Of a DNA stretch of 64,000 nucleotides, positions 12,084 through 23,600 are shown in pieces (the first letter of the stretch is position 1; every line of letters starts with the position of its first letter). Source of the DNA: Pyrenophora tritici-repentis (taxonomy: Eukaryota; Ascomycota; Dothideomycetes; Pleosporales; Pleosporaceae); NCBI RefSeq assembly GCF_003171515.1, contig NC_089397.1, positions 1,426,001 to 1,490,000 on the forward strand. The letters run 5' to 3'. The notes under the pieces were generated by a model. That model was not told the origin of the DNA. It searched no databases and was given only the letters and a program-made list of their open reading frames with translations. A program made the position numbers and the translations under genes.

Positions 12084-13227
12084 ATGTCTACAGCAAAGCT
12101 TGAGCTGCCGCATACAGATGCTTTTGTTCAGCTCTCACTGCTCGATGGCGGCAGTTTTGTCGCCGACCTAAGTCGAATGCATGCCGGCCAAACTGGCACC
12201 TTTCGCATGTACAACTGGGCTTTCTACATTTCTCACCAGGGCCGGCATGTACTCTGGGATCTCGGACTTGACCAGGTACGCCCATGTTTTGGGATTTAAA
12301 GTTCTGGCTTCATTCTTATGCAATCTCCTTAGGACCGAAGTTACTATACACCGTTGGTAGATAAACTCTTTCTCGACAATATCAATCATGTCGGGCCAAG
12401 CAGAACTATAGTACAGCAATTGTCGGAGCGAGGTATCTCGGCACGAGATATAGACACGGTTTTGTTTAGGTACGCAAGTACAACGACCTTCCCACGCAAT
12501 GCCTAAATAGTGAACAGCCACGCGCATTTCGATCATTCACGACCTATCAGCGATGTGTTTCCCAACGCAAGAGCATATTTTGGTCCAGGGACAAGAGCAG
12601 CCTGCGAGCCCGGACATATGAAAGACGCAAATTCGCAGTGGGATGGCCGCTTTTTCGACCCCGAGGATTCCACAGAAGACTGGGACGAGCTGCAGGGCCA
12701 TTGGAAACCTTTCGGCTCGTTTGAAAAGGCGCTGGACTATTTTGGCGATGGCAGCTTCTGGGTTCTTGATGCGCCAGGACACATGGCAGGTAACCTTGCT
12801 GCTGCTGCTAGGCTGCAGTGCGGCGAGTGGGTCTTACTCGGCAGCGACTGTACGTGGTATCTCGGTAAAATTTGGTGTGTATTCGCTAACTGTGCCTTCT
12901 CCATGCTAGGCTGTCACTCGAGGTACGATTATGCTATTGATTCTTTGTCTGTGCTGACCTGCCAGGGACTTGCTTGATGAAAAGCAGGAGATCGCTGAAT
13001 TCCCGGGTCCTGGTACAGAGTGCGTGTCTTTACATACAGACATGGCTACTGCAAAAGAAACAATGGCCAAGATAAGAAGGTTAGAGAAGGACGTTGGGGT
13101 TCACACGGCGCTTGCGCACGACGCGTTGTGGATGAAGAACGGCACAGATCAGGTGCTAATGTCGCTACTGGATGACAAGATGAAGGCGGCGGCCAAGGAG
13201 AAGATTCCATATGATGAGATACCATAG
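12084..13227 (+). CDS. Metallo-beta-lactamase-fold lactonase
   Basis: Five exons: 12084..12275, 12333..12469, 12518..12849, 12910..12922 and 12966..13227, giving 311 residues. Exon 4 is only 13 nt; skipping it breaks the frame, while including it rebuilds GSDCCHSRDLL, a conserved segment of this family. The metal motif H-x-H-x-D-H (SHAHFDH) spans the exon 2/3 junction, and DAPGHMAGNL and the C-terminal AHDALW supply further metal-binding His/Asp. The layout matches quorum-quenching N-acyl-homoserine-lactone lactonases (AiiA/AttM) and fungal lactone hydrolases. The physiological lactone is unknown. An in-frame ATG at 11985 is less likely because conserved sequence begins after 12084. The neighbouring divergent esterase suggests joint use on ester or lactone substrates. 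Confidence 0.85.
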
Positions 13228-13494
13228 GGCGGATCGTGTATATGTTGAGTTTAGACTCTGCGAGCTTTGACCAAGTATACAGCTAGATGTATGTACTGCT
13301 ACCAGATGATGAATAGGTGTCTAGCATTCTGGCTGATGATTGCGACACGGCACTTTTTCCATCAACCATATTTTCAGACTGCCTAGGCAACCTTCAATAA
13401 TTAGGACAATGGCGTACCACCGTTTATGCAGAAAAATTGATCAACCACCTTGTCGCACACAAGGTCCCCAAGTGTGTATGTAGCCTGCTGTCTA

Positions 13495-13520
13495 CGGAGG
13501 TGGCTTTCAAAAGTTCTTGC
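13495..13520 (+). repeat. Left terminal inverted repeat of Tc1/mariner element
   Basis: Twenty-six bases, exact reverse complement of 15000..15025, preceded by TA. Confidence 0.95.
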
Positions 13521-13647
13521 TAGCGCGGATTGTATCGGCCCGACACCCTTGGTCCAAGCTGGACTGTCTCTTGGCACAAATCAGAGATTTTATGAAGCTG
13601 CGCAAATATTAGTATACGCGTTTTCTAGGTGTTTTAGTTCTATACCG

Positions 13648-14943
13648 ATGGCTCCTAATACAGATCTCTCTACACGCGCCTTGATTGTCACTTTAAAGTC
13701 CCCCTTTGGTGGCAAATCAACGAGTCACATCAGCGATATCACCGGCATTCCTCCACGCACGATTAATGCTATCTATGCTAGAGCCTGCCAGCGAGGCTTT
13801 GAGCCAAATGCGCCAACGATAAAACTCCTCCCTGAGTACCTTGAAGAGGCTCCACGTACAGGCCGTCCACGCAAGCAAGAGGCTATACAAGAGGCTGCTA
13901 TTGAGAGAGTACGCCGTGATAGATATGGAAGAGAGAAGAGCTGTGCTGACATAGCTGGTGATCTTAGTCTTCACGGTCACAACGTTTCATCTACAACAGT
14001 GTGGAGAGTCCTCAAAGCAGCAGGGTACAACAAGACCAAGCCAACGAGGAAGCCTGGGTTGACGAAGAAGATGAGACAGGAGAGACTTAACTGGTGTCTT
14101 GCTCATAAGGACTGGACACTTGAGAATTGGAAGGATGTCATCTGGTCAGATGAGACCTCAGTCCTTCTTAATCACCGCCGTGGTAGCTATCGCGTGTGGA
14201 GGAAAACAGATGAGGCCTTTATTAAATCTGTTATCCGAGAGAGGTGGAAAGGCTACTCAGAGTTTATGTTTTGGGGCTGCTTTTCATATAACTATAAAGG
14301 CCCCTTGCACGTCTGGAGGCCTGAGACTGCTAAGGAGAAGAAAGAAGCAGCTCTTAAGATTGAAGAGATGAATAAGATTCTAGAGCCTATTATGAAAGAA
14401 GAGTGGGAGCTCTCAACAGGCATGAAGAGACTAGGCTTAAGAAATAAGCCTGGGAGAGAACCTCAATGGAGATGGACAAAAGATACTGGAAAGCTTACTC
14501 GTGGTAATGACAAAGGAGGCATTGATTGGTGGCGTTATCAAAATCGAGTTCTTATCCCAAAGCTTCTGCCCTTTGCAAAGGAGTGTTTAAAAGAGAGACC
14601 AGGTACTGTTGTACAAGAAGATAAGGCCCCCTCTCATACCCACTATATTCAACGTCTTGTATATCAACGAGAAGGCGTAGAGAAACTTATTTGGTGTGGC
14701 AACTCCCCTAATCTTAACGCTATTGAGCAAGCATGGCCATGGTTAAAGAGAAGAACAACTAAGAAAGGAGCTCCTAAGAATAGAGCAGAGGCAACAAAAG
14801 TATAGGAGGATGCGTGGACAGCTCTACCACAGCAACAAATACAAGCTTGGATAGAGAGGATACCTATACACGTTCAAAAGATTATTGAACTTGATGGTGG
14901 CAATGAGTATAAGGAAGGCAGAGGTCTGCCAAGAGAGCGTTGA
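13648..14943 (+). pseudogene. Tc1-type transposase with one in-frame stop
   Basis: Starts at the ATG inside the element (upstream in-frame codons lie across the terminal repeat and are excluded). Helix-turn-helix regions (HISDITGIPPRTINAIYARA; DLSLHGHNVSSTTVWRVLKAAGY) are followed by a DDE domain: VIWSDETS, VVQEDKAPSH and SPNLNAIEQAWPWLK, with 34 residues between the second Asp and the Glu, hence DD34E. A TAG at 14803-14805 interrupts the frame, but the same frame continues to a natural stop at 14941-14943 with family-like sequence (EDAWTALPQ, QAWIERI). The broken position is where Trp is common, so TGG to TAG is likely. About 385 residues precede the stop and about 45 follow it. The truncated product keeps all catalytic residues. 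Confidence 0.88.
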
Positions 14944-14999
14944 GACAGCCCTGTCTATATTTCGGTAGTACTTCGGTAGTAATCAAGACACCCCTGTCG

Positions 15000-15025
15000 G
15001 CAAGAACTTTTGAAAGCCACCTCCG
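15000..15025 (-). repeat. Right terminal inverted repeat of Tc1/mariner element
   Basis: Exact reverse complement of 13495..13520, followed by TA at 15026-15027. Confidence 0.95.
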
Positions 15026-15211
15026 TACGGAAGACGGGAAAGAGACGCTTCTGTTCCAAATTGGGCCCGGATGTGACCGGATAACTACCTCGCTAATTAC
15101 CTAGCCCACTAGCGCTGATCTACCAAGACGCATCGGGGGCTTGCTAAACGAAGAACCTCAAAACCACCAACCCCCCATAGCTTTCACTGTCACCAAATTG
15201 TTGTTTTCATA

Positions 15212-17062
15212 ATGGCTCTTTTAGACCTACCATGGGTGTCGATCGCCTTGTCGGGCGTCGTTGCGGCGCTCGCGTATGGGCTCATAAAAATGATACAAGT
15301 CCGACGGTTCTACAAAGACCTCGTATGTTGACCAACGATGTTACCTGCTACACGAACTGACAGCCGTGAAAGCCCAAGCCGCCTCACAGCTTCCTATTCG
15401 GTCACTTGAAGATACTTGGTGAAGCTTACGCGGCGCTTCCGAGCAATAGCCATTATCATGCAGCGGTGACCTCTATAGCGAACAAGTACAACATGCCAGG
15501 AGTCTTCTATCTCGACATATGGCCAATTTCCTGGGGACAGGTTGTCGTAACAGACCCTGACTGCGCTCTCCACATGACAGCTGTTCGGAATCATCCAAAG
15601 CATATAGCGGAGACTCTAGCGACAGAACCTCTGATCGGGGACGCCAACATTGTCGGTTCAAATGGACAGCGCTGGAGAGAACTACACAAGATGCTCAGCC
15701 CTGCTTTCTCCATTTCGCATGTCACAAATTTGAGGCCAATGGTCGCTGATGAAGTCATGAAATTTAGAGCGATCCTTCACCAGAAAGCTAAAACCGGGGA
15801 GGTGTTCAAGCTCGAAGAACATTGCATGAACATGACATTCGATATCATTTTTACAACAACCTTGGGCTACTCACTTGACGCTCAGACCAAAGGCAACGAT
15901 GCTTTGACGCACTTTGAGGATATGTGTCACATAGCAATCGAGTCAAGAGACTCCTGGAACTTTGTCCGCAACTTTTTTATCAACAGAAGGCGCGACGCAG
16001 AGAGGAATAAGCTCGACAAAGTCTTGGTCAAGCTTATTAGGGAAAGATTTGAACTTGTGAAACGTAAGTGAAAGTCCATCTACACACAACACCAGATCCA
16101 GCCGATCCTTCGGTACCTATGTATTGGTATTGCTCTACTGGCGGTATCTCGACCTCCCCGCCGAGAACGGTCCCTTCAAGGCATACAATTAACGGGTGTG
16201 TTATTCAGGTGAAAATCTCGATCTCTCGGATAAGCGCGGACTCGGTATCATGGATCTCATTTTGAGAGACTACGTACAAAGTGGTGCAACGGAACTTGAC
16301 CCCATGTTCTTGCAAGATGCTTTGTCGCATTTTAAGACACTACTCTTTGCTGGCACCGGCACGACATCCGACACTATCTGCTTTGCTTTCATGCTGCTCA
16401 CCGCCAATCCTGACGTGGTCCGAAAAATGCGGGAAGAGCACGACCGTGTTTTTACTCAGGGTATTGAAGCAACATGCGAGATGCTGAAAGTGGAATCGCA
16501 GAGACTCCACCAACTTACTTACACGAAGAATGTGATCAAAGAAGTCCTCAGGATTTTCCCAATCGGCAACACTGCGCGTGCAGGAATCGATACTATCCCT
16601 TACAATGGCGTTGAATGGCCGACAAAAGATCAAATGGTCTGCCCAGTCCAGTTGCATATGCACATGAACCCCGAACTCTTTTCAGGTAAATTGATGCCCA
16701 GGAAACTCTTTCTGAATGCCCAACCCGGTCCCTGACTTGCAGAAACAGACCCCACGAAGTTCGATCCAGACCGTTTCGAACGCGAAGATTTCCCTCGACA
16801 TGCATGGCGTCCTTTCGAAAGAGGCCCACGTGCATGCTTGGGACAACCGCTGGCAATGGACGAGCTTTTGATTATCTTCTTGCTCATCACGAGAGATTTT
16901 GACTTCTCCTGCTCAGGGTTGAAACCAAACAAGACACCGAGGACTGAGTGGACTGATCTTGATTTGATCTTTGGGGATCGAGCATATCAAGAATTCGTCT
17001 TCGAGGCTAGGCCACGAGACGGCATGCCGATGACAGTCAAGAAGTCTAATTGGCCATCATGA
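15212..17062 (+). CDS. Cytochrome P450 monooxygenase
   Basis: Four exons, 15212..15322, 15373..16063, 16209..16685 and 16743..17062, give 532 residues. An N-terminal membrane anchor (WVSIALSGVVAALAYGLI) is followed by a proline hinge PKPPHS. Diagnostic motifs: I-helix FAGTGTTSDT (A-G-x-x-T-T type), K-helix KEVLRIFP (E-x-x-R), FDPDRF, and the haem-binding loop FERGPRACLGQPL with the thiolate Cys. Expected at the endoplasmic reticulum, using a P450 reductase partner. The second intron (16064..16208, 145 nt) is longer than the rest; no convincing coding exon was found inside it, but a cryptic one cannot be excluded. The substrate is unknown. No polyketide or peptide synthase is nearby, so membership of a secondary-metabolite cluster is not supported. 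Confidence 0.9.
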
Positions 17063-17892
17063 AGGAGCTCTACGCTGCCGAAGGCTACTACCAATAGAAT
17101 CTAGATATTCGATGATCCGCAAACTGTCTAAATCTTGGATTAGATGATTCAAATACAAAGATGATACAAAAAGGAAAGTTTCAGTAACGAAACTATCAAG
17201 GCAACTTGCATACCGTGAATGCGATGAACACGGAAAGTGTCTCGATGCGTGATATAGTTAATAGGTACAGGACGCCGTGCTTACTAGCACTAGGCTACCG
17301 GTATTTCCATCCGCTCACATCCCGCAACCACTCTTCGGCGCCCAATGCTTACGTTGGCCTATGACGCTCAGTCGCGAAGTCGTAGAATTTCCTCGTTTGC
17401 AATGTTTTTCGATGCGCATCGCAGGCAATAGACGCCGCTTACCGTACCATTCGACGTCCCACTCATCAGATTTGCTACTTACAGTTTCCGATCAACATTC
17501 AGCCTGAATAACGCGCCAATCGGAAGTGACTGAAACCCACATAGCGCATCCCCCTCACAGGAGCGGGCAGACAGCATGGGGCTCCGCACGCGGCTCGGGT
17601 ATTGTCTTGGCTGCTTAAAGCTCAACACCTCAACCATCGGGAATGACTGTGGACCAAAGAGAAGCTCAGATGGGGTACAATGAGTGGGTCTGCCATGAAC
17701 GCACAACCGCGTGGCCGACATAAAAATGACGTCTACACATCGTGGAGTTTCTTACCAATCACGATTTGACGGGGATTGGAGTAGACTACGGCTATTAAGT
17801 CTTCTATAAGAACTAGTCAAAGCTATCGATACAAGCAGCATCCGGAGCTGACAGGTGCTCACCAACTCATTCTGAATCAGAGAACCGGCATC
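17063..17892. other. Intergenic / beta-xylosidase upstream region
   Basis: About 830 bases without a gene. An AT-rich TATAAG sequence lies near 17805, under 100 bp upstream of the xylosidase ATG. I looked for the xylanase-activator core GGCTAA and found only near misses (GGCTAT near 17790). Confidence 0.4.
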
Positions 17893-20397
17893 ATGTTGAC
17901 ATCGAGACGTTCGTTGCCAGCGTTGCTCTTTGCAACCGGAGCATATGCACAATTTACGTTCCCGGACTGCACCAATGGTCCGTTGAAGAATGTAACCATC
18001 TGCGATCCATCTGCTCGTACGTCTATATATATACCAACATACACGTCGCGACTAACAAATGGCTAGCACCACTGGCCCGCGCACAGTCTCTTGTAGCTCT
18101 ATACACTCTTGAGGAGAAGATCAATGCCACTTCTAGTGGCGCCCCTGGAGTTCCTCGCCTCGGCGTTCCACCATATCAATGGTGGAGCGAAGGTCTTCAC
18201 GGCATTGCTGGTCCTTACACCAACTTCAGTGACAGTGGAGAGTGGAGCTACTCGACGTCGTTCCCCCAGCCCATCTTGATGGGAGCTGCTTTTGACGACG
18301 ACCTTATTACCGACGTGGCAAAGGTCATCTCGACTGAAGCCCGTGCGTTCAATAACGCGAATAGGACAGGTCTCGATTTCTGGACCCCCAACATTAACCC
18401 CTTCCGTGATCCCCGCTGGGGACGTGGCCAGGAGACACCCGGCGAAGACGCATACCACCTGTCTTCTTATGTTCAAGCTCTCATCCATGGGCTTCAGGGT
18501 GAGTCGACTGACCCATACAAGCGTGTTGTTGCCACTTGCAAGCATTTTGCTGGTTACGACGTCGAAGATTGGAACGGAAACCTCCGCTACCAGAATGATG
18601 TGCAAATTACTCAGCAAGAGCTTGTCGAATACTACCTGGCCCCCTTCCAGGCTTGTGTCCAGGCGAATGTTGGGGCTTTCATGTGCTCCTACAGTAAGTG
18701 CCACTATCCAAGCTCTTCAATACTCCGAAATGGCCTTGTCTAACATGACTACAGATGCTGTGAATGGCGCTCCACCGTGTGCCGATCCCTATCTGTTACA
18801 GACGATTCTTCGCGAGCACTGGGGCTGGACCAACGAGGAGCAATGGGTAACAGGTGATTGTGACGCTGTTCAGAACGTTTACTTGCCTCATCAGTGGTCA
18901 CCAACTCGCGCAGGTGCCGCTGCTGACTCACTCGTCGCGGGTACGGATGTCACCTGTGGTACCTATATGCAAGAGCATCTGCCCGCCGCCTTCCAGCAAA
19001 AGCTTCTGAACGAAAGTTCTCTCGACCAGGCTCTTATCCGTCAATACTCGTCACTTGTTCGATTGGGCTACTTTGATGCATCCGAGAACCAGCCATACCG
19101 CCAGCTCGGATTTGACGCGGTAGCTACTAACGCTTCACAGGCGCTTGCTCGTAGGGCTGCTGCTGAGGGAATTGTGCTTCTCAAGAACGACGGCACACTG
19201 CCGCTGTCTCTTGACTCGTCGGTCACTGTCGGACTCTTTGGTGACTGGGCAAATGCCACCAGCCAACTCCTTGGTAACTACGCCGGTGTTGCAACGTACT
19301 TGCACAGCCCTCTCTACGCTCTTGAACAAACTGGTGTAAAGATCAATTACGCTGGCGGTAACCCGGGTGGCCAAGGCGACCCCACCACCAACCGATGGTC
19401 CAACCTGTACGGTGCTTACTCTACTAGTGATGTTCTAATCTATGTTGGCGGTATAGATAACAGTGTTGAAGAAGAAGGACGAGACCGAGGCTACCTGACA
19501 TGGACTGGTGCTCAACTTGATGTCATCGGTCAGCTCGCCGACACCGGGAAGCCAGTCATCGTCGTGGTCACTGGAGGCGGTCAGATTGACAGTTCGCCGC
19601 TGGTCAACAACCCCAACATCTCCGCTATCATGTGGGCCGGATACCCCGGTCAAGATGGTGGTTCAGCCATCATCGACATCATCGGCGGAAAGACGGCTCC
19701 CGCTGGACGTCTTCCTCAGACTCAATACCCTGCCAACTACACAGCCGCAGTATCCATGATGAACATGAACTTGCGTCCTGGAGAGAATAGCCCAGGCCGT
19801 ACCTACAAATGGTACAATGGCAGCGCGACTTTCGAGTTCGGTTACGGCATGCATTACACCAACTTCTCTGCTGAGATCACCACACAGATGCAGCAAAGCT
19901 ACGCCATCTCGAGCCTTGCCTCCGGATGCAATAGTACCGGAGGTTTCCTTGAGCGATGCCCATTTGCTTCCGTCAACGTCCAGGTCCATAACACAGGCAA
20001 CGTAACTTCCGACTACATCACTCTTGGTTACATGGCTGGTACTTTTGGACCTGCACCTCACCCCAGGAAGACCCTTGTATCCTACAAGCGCCTTCATAGC
20101 ATTGCTGGTGGCGCTACAAGCACTGCTACACTCAATCTTACGCTCGCTTCTCTTGCCAGGGTTGATGAGCATGGCAACAAGGTCCTCTACCCGGGTGATT
20201 ACAGCTTGCAGATTGATAACAATGCGCTCGCTACTGTCAATTTTACCCTCACTGGTGAGCAGGCCGTGTTGGATATGTGGCCACAGCCACCTGTAAACCG
20301 CTCCAGTGCTGGTGTGAAGGGTATTGGTAACTACTGGTATGGTGGATATGGCAGTGGCTATGCTAGTCTTCCTGCTAGCGAGCAGATGGTTATGTGA
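17893..20397 (+). CDS. Secreted GH3 beta-xylosidase
   Basis: Exons 17893..18016, 18067..18693 and 18755..20397 (introns GTACGT...TAG and GTAAGT...CAG) give 797 residues, typical of fungal GH3 xylan 1,4-beta-xylosidases (XlnD/Bxl1). A signal peptide (SLPALLFATGAYAQ) is followed by the GH3 N-domain: QWWSEGLHGIAG, TPNINPFRDPRWGRGQETPG, CKHFAGYDVEDW, SYNAVNGAPPCADPYLL and VTGDCDAVQNV, whose Asp is the expected nucleophile of the SDCDAV-type motif. The C-domain (GIVLLKNDGTLPL, LFGDWANAT, WAGYPGQDGGSAI, AGRLPQTQYP) and the fibronectin-III-like tail complete the architecture. Many N-x-S/T sites suit secretion. The enzyme releases xylose from xylo-oligosaccharides during plant cell-wall breakdown. 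Confidence 0.95.
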
Positions 20398-20606
20398 GAT
20401 GTTGGATGTGGTGTAATGAATTATGTAGCGCATAAAGTAGTTGTCTACAATTCGCCTCTGTACTTGCACTTGCACTTGGTCTCACCGTGTCACACTCAAA
20501 CTCACACTCACCTGTGAAAGCGGTAGACGCTTGGACCATGACCCTCTCATAAAGCCAATAGCTTGCTTCGGCCATGGGCACCCCTTCGCATCTACAACAC
20601 TCCACG

Positions 20607-23600
20607 ATGGCGAACTCCAACATCTCAGACAAGGCTGCCGCTGCAGTTTGCGAGCAGTACAAGAAGCAAACTCTTTTGCGCTGCGCCGGATGCCAGCGAA
20701 GCTACTATTGCTCCGAGGATTGCCAGAAGACGGCTTGGCCAACACACAAGAAAGACTACAAGACCATGCGCGCCTACGAAGAAGCGATCATTATACCAAT
20801 GACAAACGAAACAGCAGCGATAATGTTCCATGAAGACCACTTCGCACCCGTCCAAGTTCGCCTGAGGCACACCCTCCACAAGCCCGGCTACGCGAGGATA
20901 GACATGGGTAGCTCGATAGTGATCACCCAAGAAGAAGAGGATCAATGTCAATGCCTCGCACTGGGTTGGTTCGACGCTACTAGAGACAGTACCCATAATA
21001 TCGGCCTCGACCTCGACCTCGGCCTCGACCATACCGTTCGTGTACACTACCGCGACGACTTTGTTCTGGACAAGAGTGACGAGGACGAGCACATGAACGA
21101 CGAGGGAGCGGACGACAAAGATAAGTTGTTGGTGAACAAGGCTATCCTGACCAGTGTAGGTATGCCAGGCCGTACACATACCCAGACTCCGCAACAATCA
21201 AGTCAAGACAATCTGAGACCGATTTCTTGACTTGATTAGGCGAGAGCAGCCCTACGGATTGTTTTGATTGCAGATTGAGGTGTCGTGAGGCAGTTGAGAT
21301 TGTCTTGACTTGACTTGATTGTCAGAAATTTTAGATTTTGGTAGTGTAGCTACTCCCCTAGAGTTACGATATCTAACGAGTCTGTCTAGTTGTATATATC
21401 GTACTCTCGCGCTAGTGAGTCGTCTGTAAAGCTCTCGCTACTACTGCCGCTACTATCACCGTCGCCGCTGTGCGTTTCAATTGTTTTTATGGTAGTGTAG
21501 CCAGCCCGAGTCTATGCCCGTATAAGCTGTAGAGCCGCAAGCAACTCACTGCCGATCGCGCGTCGTTTTGGCTCGAGTAGATCACCGAGCTCACTAAAGA
21601 GCCGCTCGCACTCACAGCTTGAGGCTGGGATAGTCAGTATATCGATTGCAAACTGGCTTAAACAGGGGTATTTTGAGCGCATCGCAATCCAGTACTGGAT
21701 AACGTTACCGTCGTCAAGGCTACGCCATGGCGGCTCTTGATTAAGCCAGCGGTCATACTCATCGCCTTGCGGGGCTGCTGCTGTGTGATTACGCTGTGTA
21801 TAGGCCCCGATTACCTCGTCTATATCGCTTGTTCGGGCGGCTCGAGCCGCTGGAATAGCCACTGGCGTTGGCAGCTTTTTATAGCTTTTCTAAAGCCGCT
21901 GGAAGCCCTTATTAGCGGCCTCGATCCACTCTAGCTTCTCGCTCCAACTGTTTTCACAGTAGTATTTGTAGAGAGGGTGGAGGCACGTAGCAGCGTAATA
22001 GACTGGGGAGTCGTCGAGCTTATTGTAGTAAGCGTCAGCCTTGTTCCAGGCAGCGCGGAGGTTAATATGAAGGTGATCTATAGACGCAATCGTTAGCGAG
22101 GAAAACCTGTAAGTAGCTGCAAAATATACCTTCTGGCGCCTCGTTATGCGCGTTGAAGTTAACGTCAATCCATGGCTGCGCAAGCTCTTCGAGGTTACGC
22201 AGTATATACTCGAAGACTGGCAGCACTTCGTAGATTGCGCCAAAACTGCCAACCTTACCGCGACCCTCTAGCCTCTTCGTTGCTATCTTAAGCGGCTTAA
22301 GGCAGTTCTGGTACTCTGTAATTGTTGCCCAGTCGTTGGCAGCGAGCCCGCCTTGCCTCATCCAAGCCGGCACATCCTTGCAGGCGCTACCGCTGCGCTT
22401 TTCGTTAAAAGCGACACTTTTAATGTGGTGCTCCATATATCGATTAAAGGCGCCGTGGAGCTTTGTAGCGCGCTTAATAGCGGCGTGATACGAGTTCCAG
22501 CGGGTGACGACCGGGCGTACGGGTGTAAGGAGTGGGATCTGATCATCGGCCGGCAGCGCTTTGTTGGCGTCGCACTGGCAAGCCTGGAAAAGCTCATGCT
22601 GCTGCGGCGTCCTGATGAAGTTGATAACTGCAATTAGCGTGCCTAATTGCCCATGTCGGCGCCACTCGCGCATGTACAGCTCCTCTGTTCTAAGCTGCTC
22701 TGCAACGTTGTTGTACGAGTCCTTGTCGTCGCCGAAAAGCAGAGCTTGCCCAATAAGATTGATCGTATGAGGGCTGCAGCGGAGACGATGGTGTATAGGA
22801 TCAAAGCCGCCGTAATCGCGCGCAATTGCTGCAATTGCGGTGTCATTATTTGACGCGTTGTCGAGGACAAAGTAGCCTAATTGATTAGGTGTAATGCCAA
22901 ACTCTCTCAGCGTCTGGATAACAACAGCAGCAATAGCCTCGCCTATAGAAGTTAGCTAGGTTGCGCAGAATTGTATTTTTATCTTGCCTGTGTGCGCGCC
23001 AGCGAGCTGCGGGAGGCTAATAGGCAAGTCGTGTACGGCACTAGCTGCTGTAGCAAAATAGGCAACGATCCTAAAGAAGCCGCGCTTCCCGCCCTTAGTT
23101 GTCCAGCCGTCAAAGCTTATGTGTATTTTGCTTATAGCTGCAGATAGGGCTAAGACTATCTGCGGCTTTAGCAACTTGAACAGCCTTATCGCGTACGTTG
23201 CGACACTGCGAGGGCTTCGCCACAACGCGCTTTCTGCCTCTGGGTTGGCGAACTTGATCATGTCGCGCGTCGATTGCCGGGCGATTATTTCCATTAGCAT
23301 ATTGTTGTCGACAAGCTAGAGAATAAAGGCGAGTCGAAACTGTTGTACGTTAAAGTAGCCAAATACGTTGGCTGCTTCTTAGGATAGTTCAACGCCGCCG
23401 TCGATCGCCTGCTGCAGCGATAGCTGACCTTGCCCGTACGCGATGCTGCTTTTTGCGTCGAGATCGTTAGACAAGCCATAGCCTCGTGCAGCCTTCCGGA
23501 GGTAAGTTGCTGCTGCAGACGTCGCTCTCGTTATATCGTATAGGCCACCACCAAAGACCTTGTGAGAATGGCAGTATCTACATACAAACCACACGCTTTT

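Larger units (their letters stand above)
13495..15025 (+). mobile_element. Tc1/mariner transposon (DD34E)
   Basis: A 1,531-bp element bounded by perfect 26-bp terminal inverted repeats (13495..13520 and 15000..15025) that begin CGGAGGTGGCTTTCAAAAG. It is flanked on both sides by TA (13493-13494 and 15026-15027), the target duplication of Tc1/mariner elements. It encodes one transposase on the + strand, broken by a single stop. Perfect ends imply recent insertion. It sits between the lactonase and the P450, ending about 190 bp before the P450 start. Confidence 0.93.

Noticed and set aside
13450..13647. In-frame upstream extension of the Tc1 transposase
   Set aside because: It starts outside the element and crosses the terminal repeat; the family-like protein begins at the ATG at 13648.
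15212..20397. Secondary-metabolite gene cluster around the P450
   Set aside because: No polyketide synthase, peptide synthetase, terpene cyclase or transporter is adjacent; neighbours are a transposon and a xylosidase.
21156..21230. C-terminal end of a 218-residue MYND protein
   Set aside because: These codons are intron and transposon sequence; the real downstream exon resumes at 24326 in frame.
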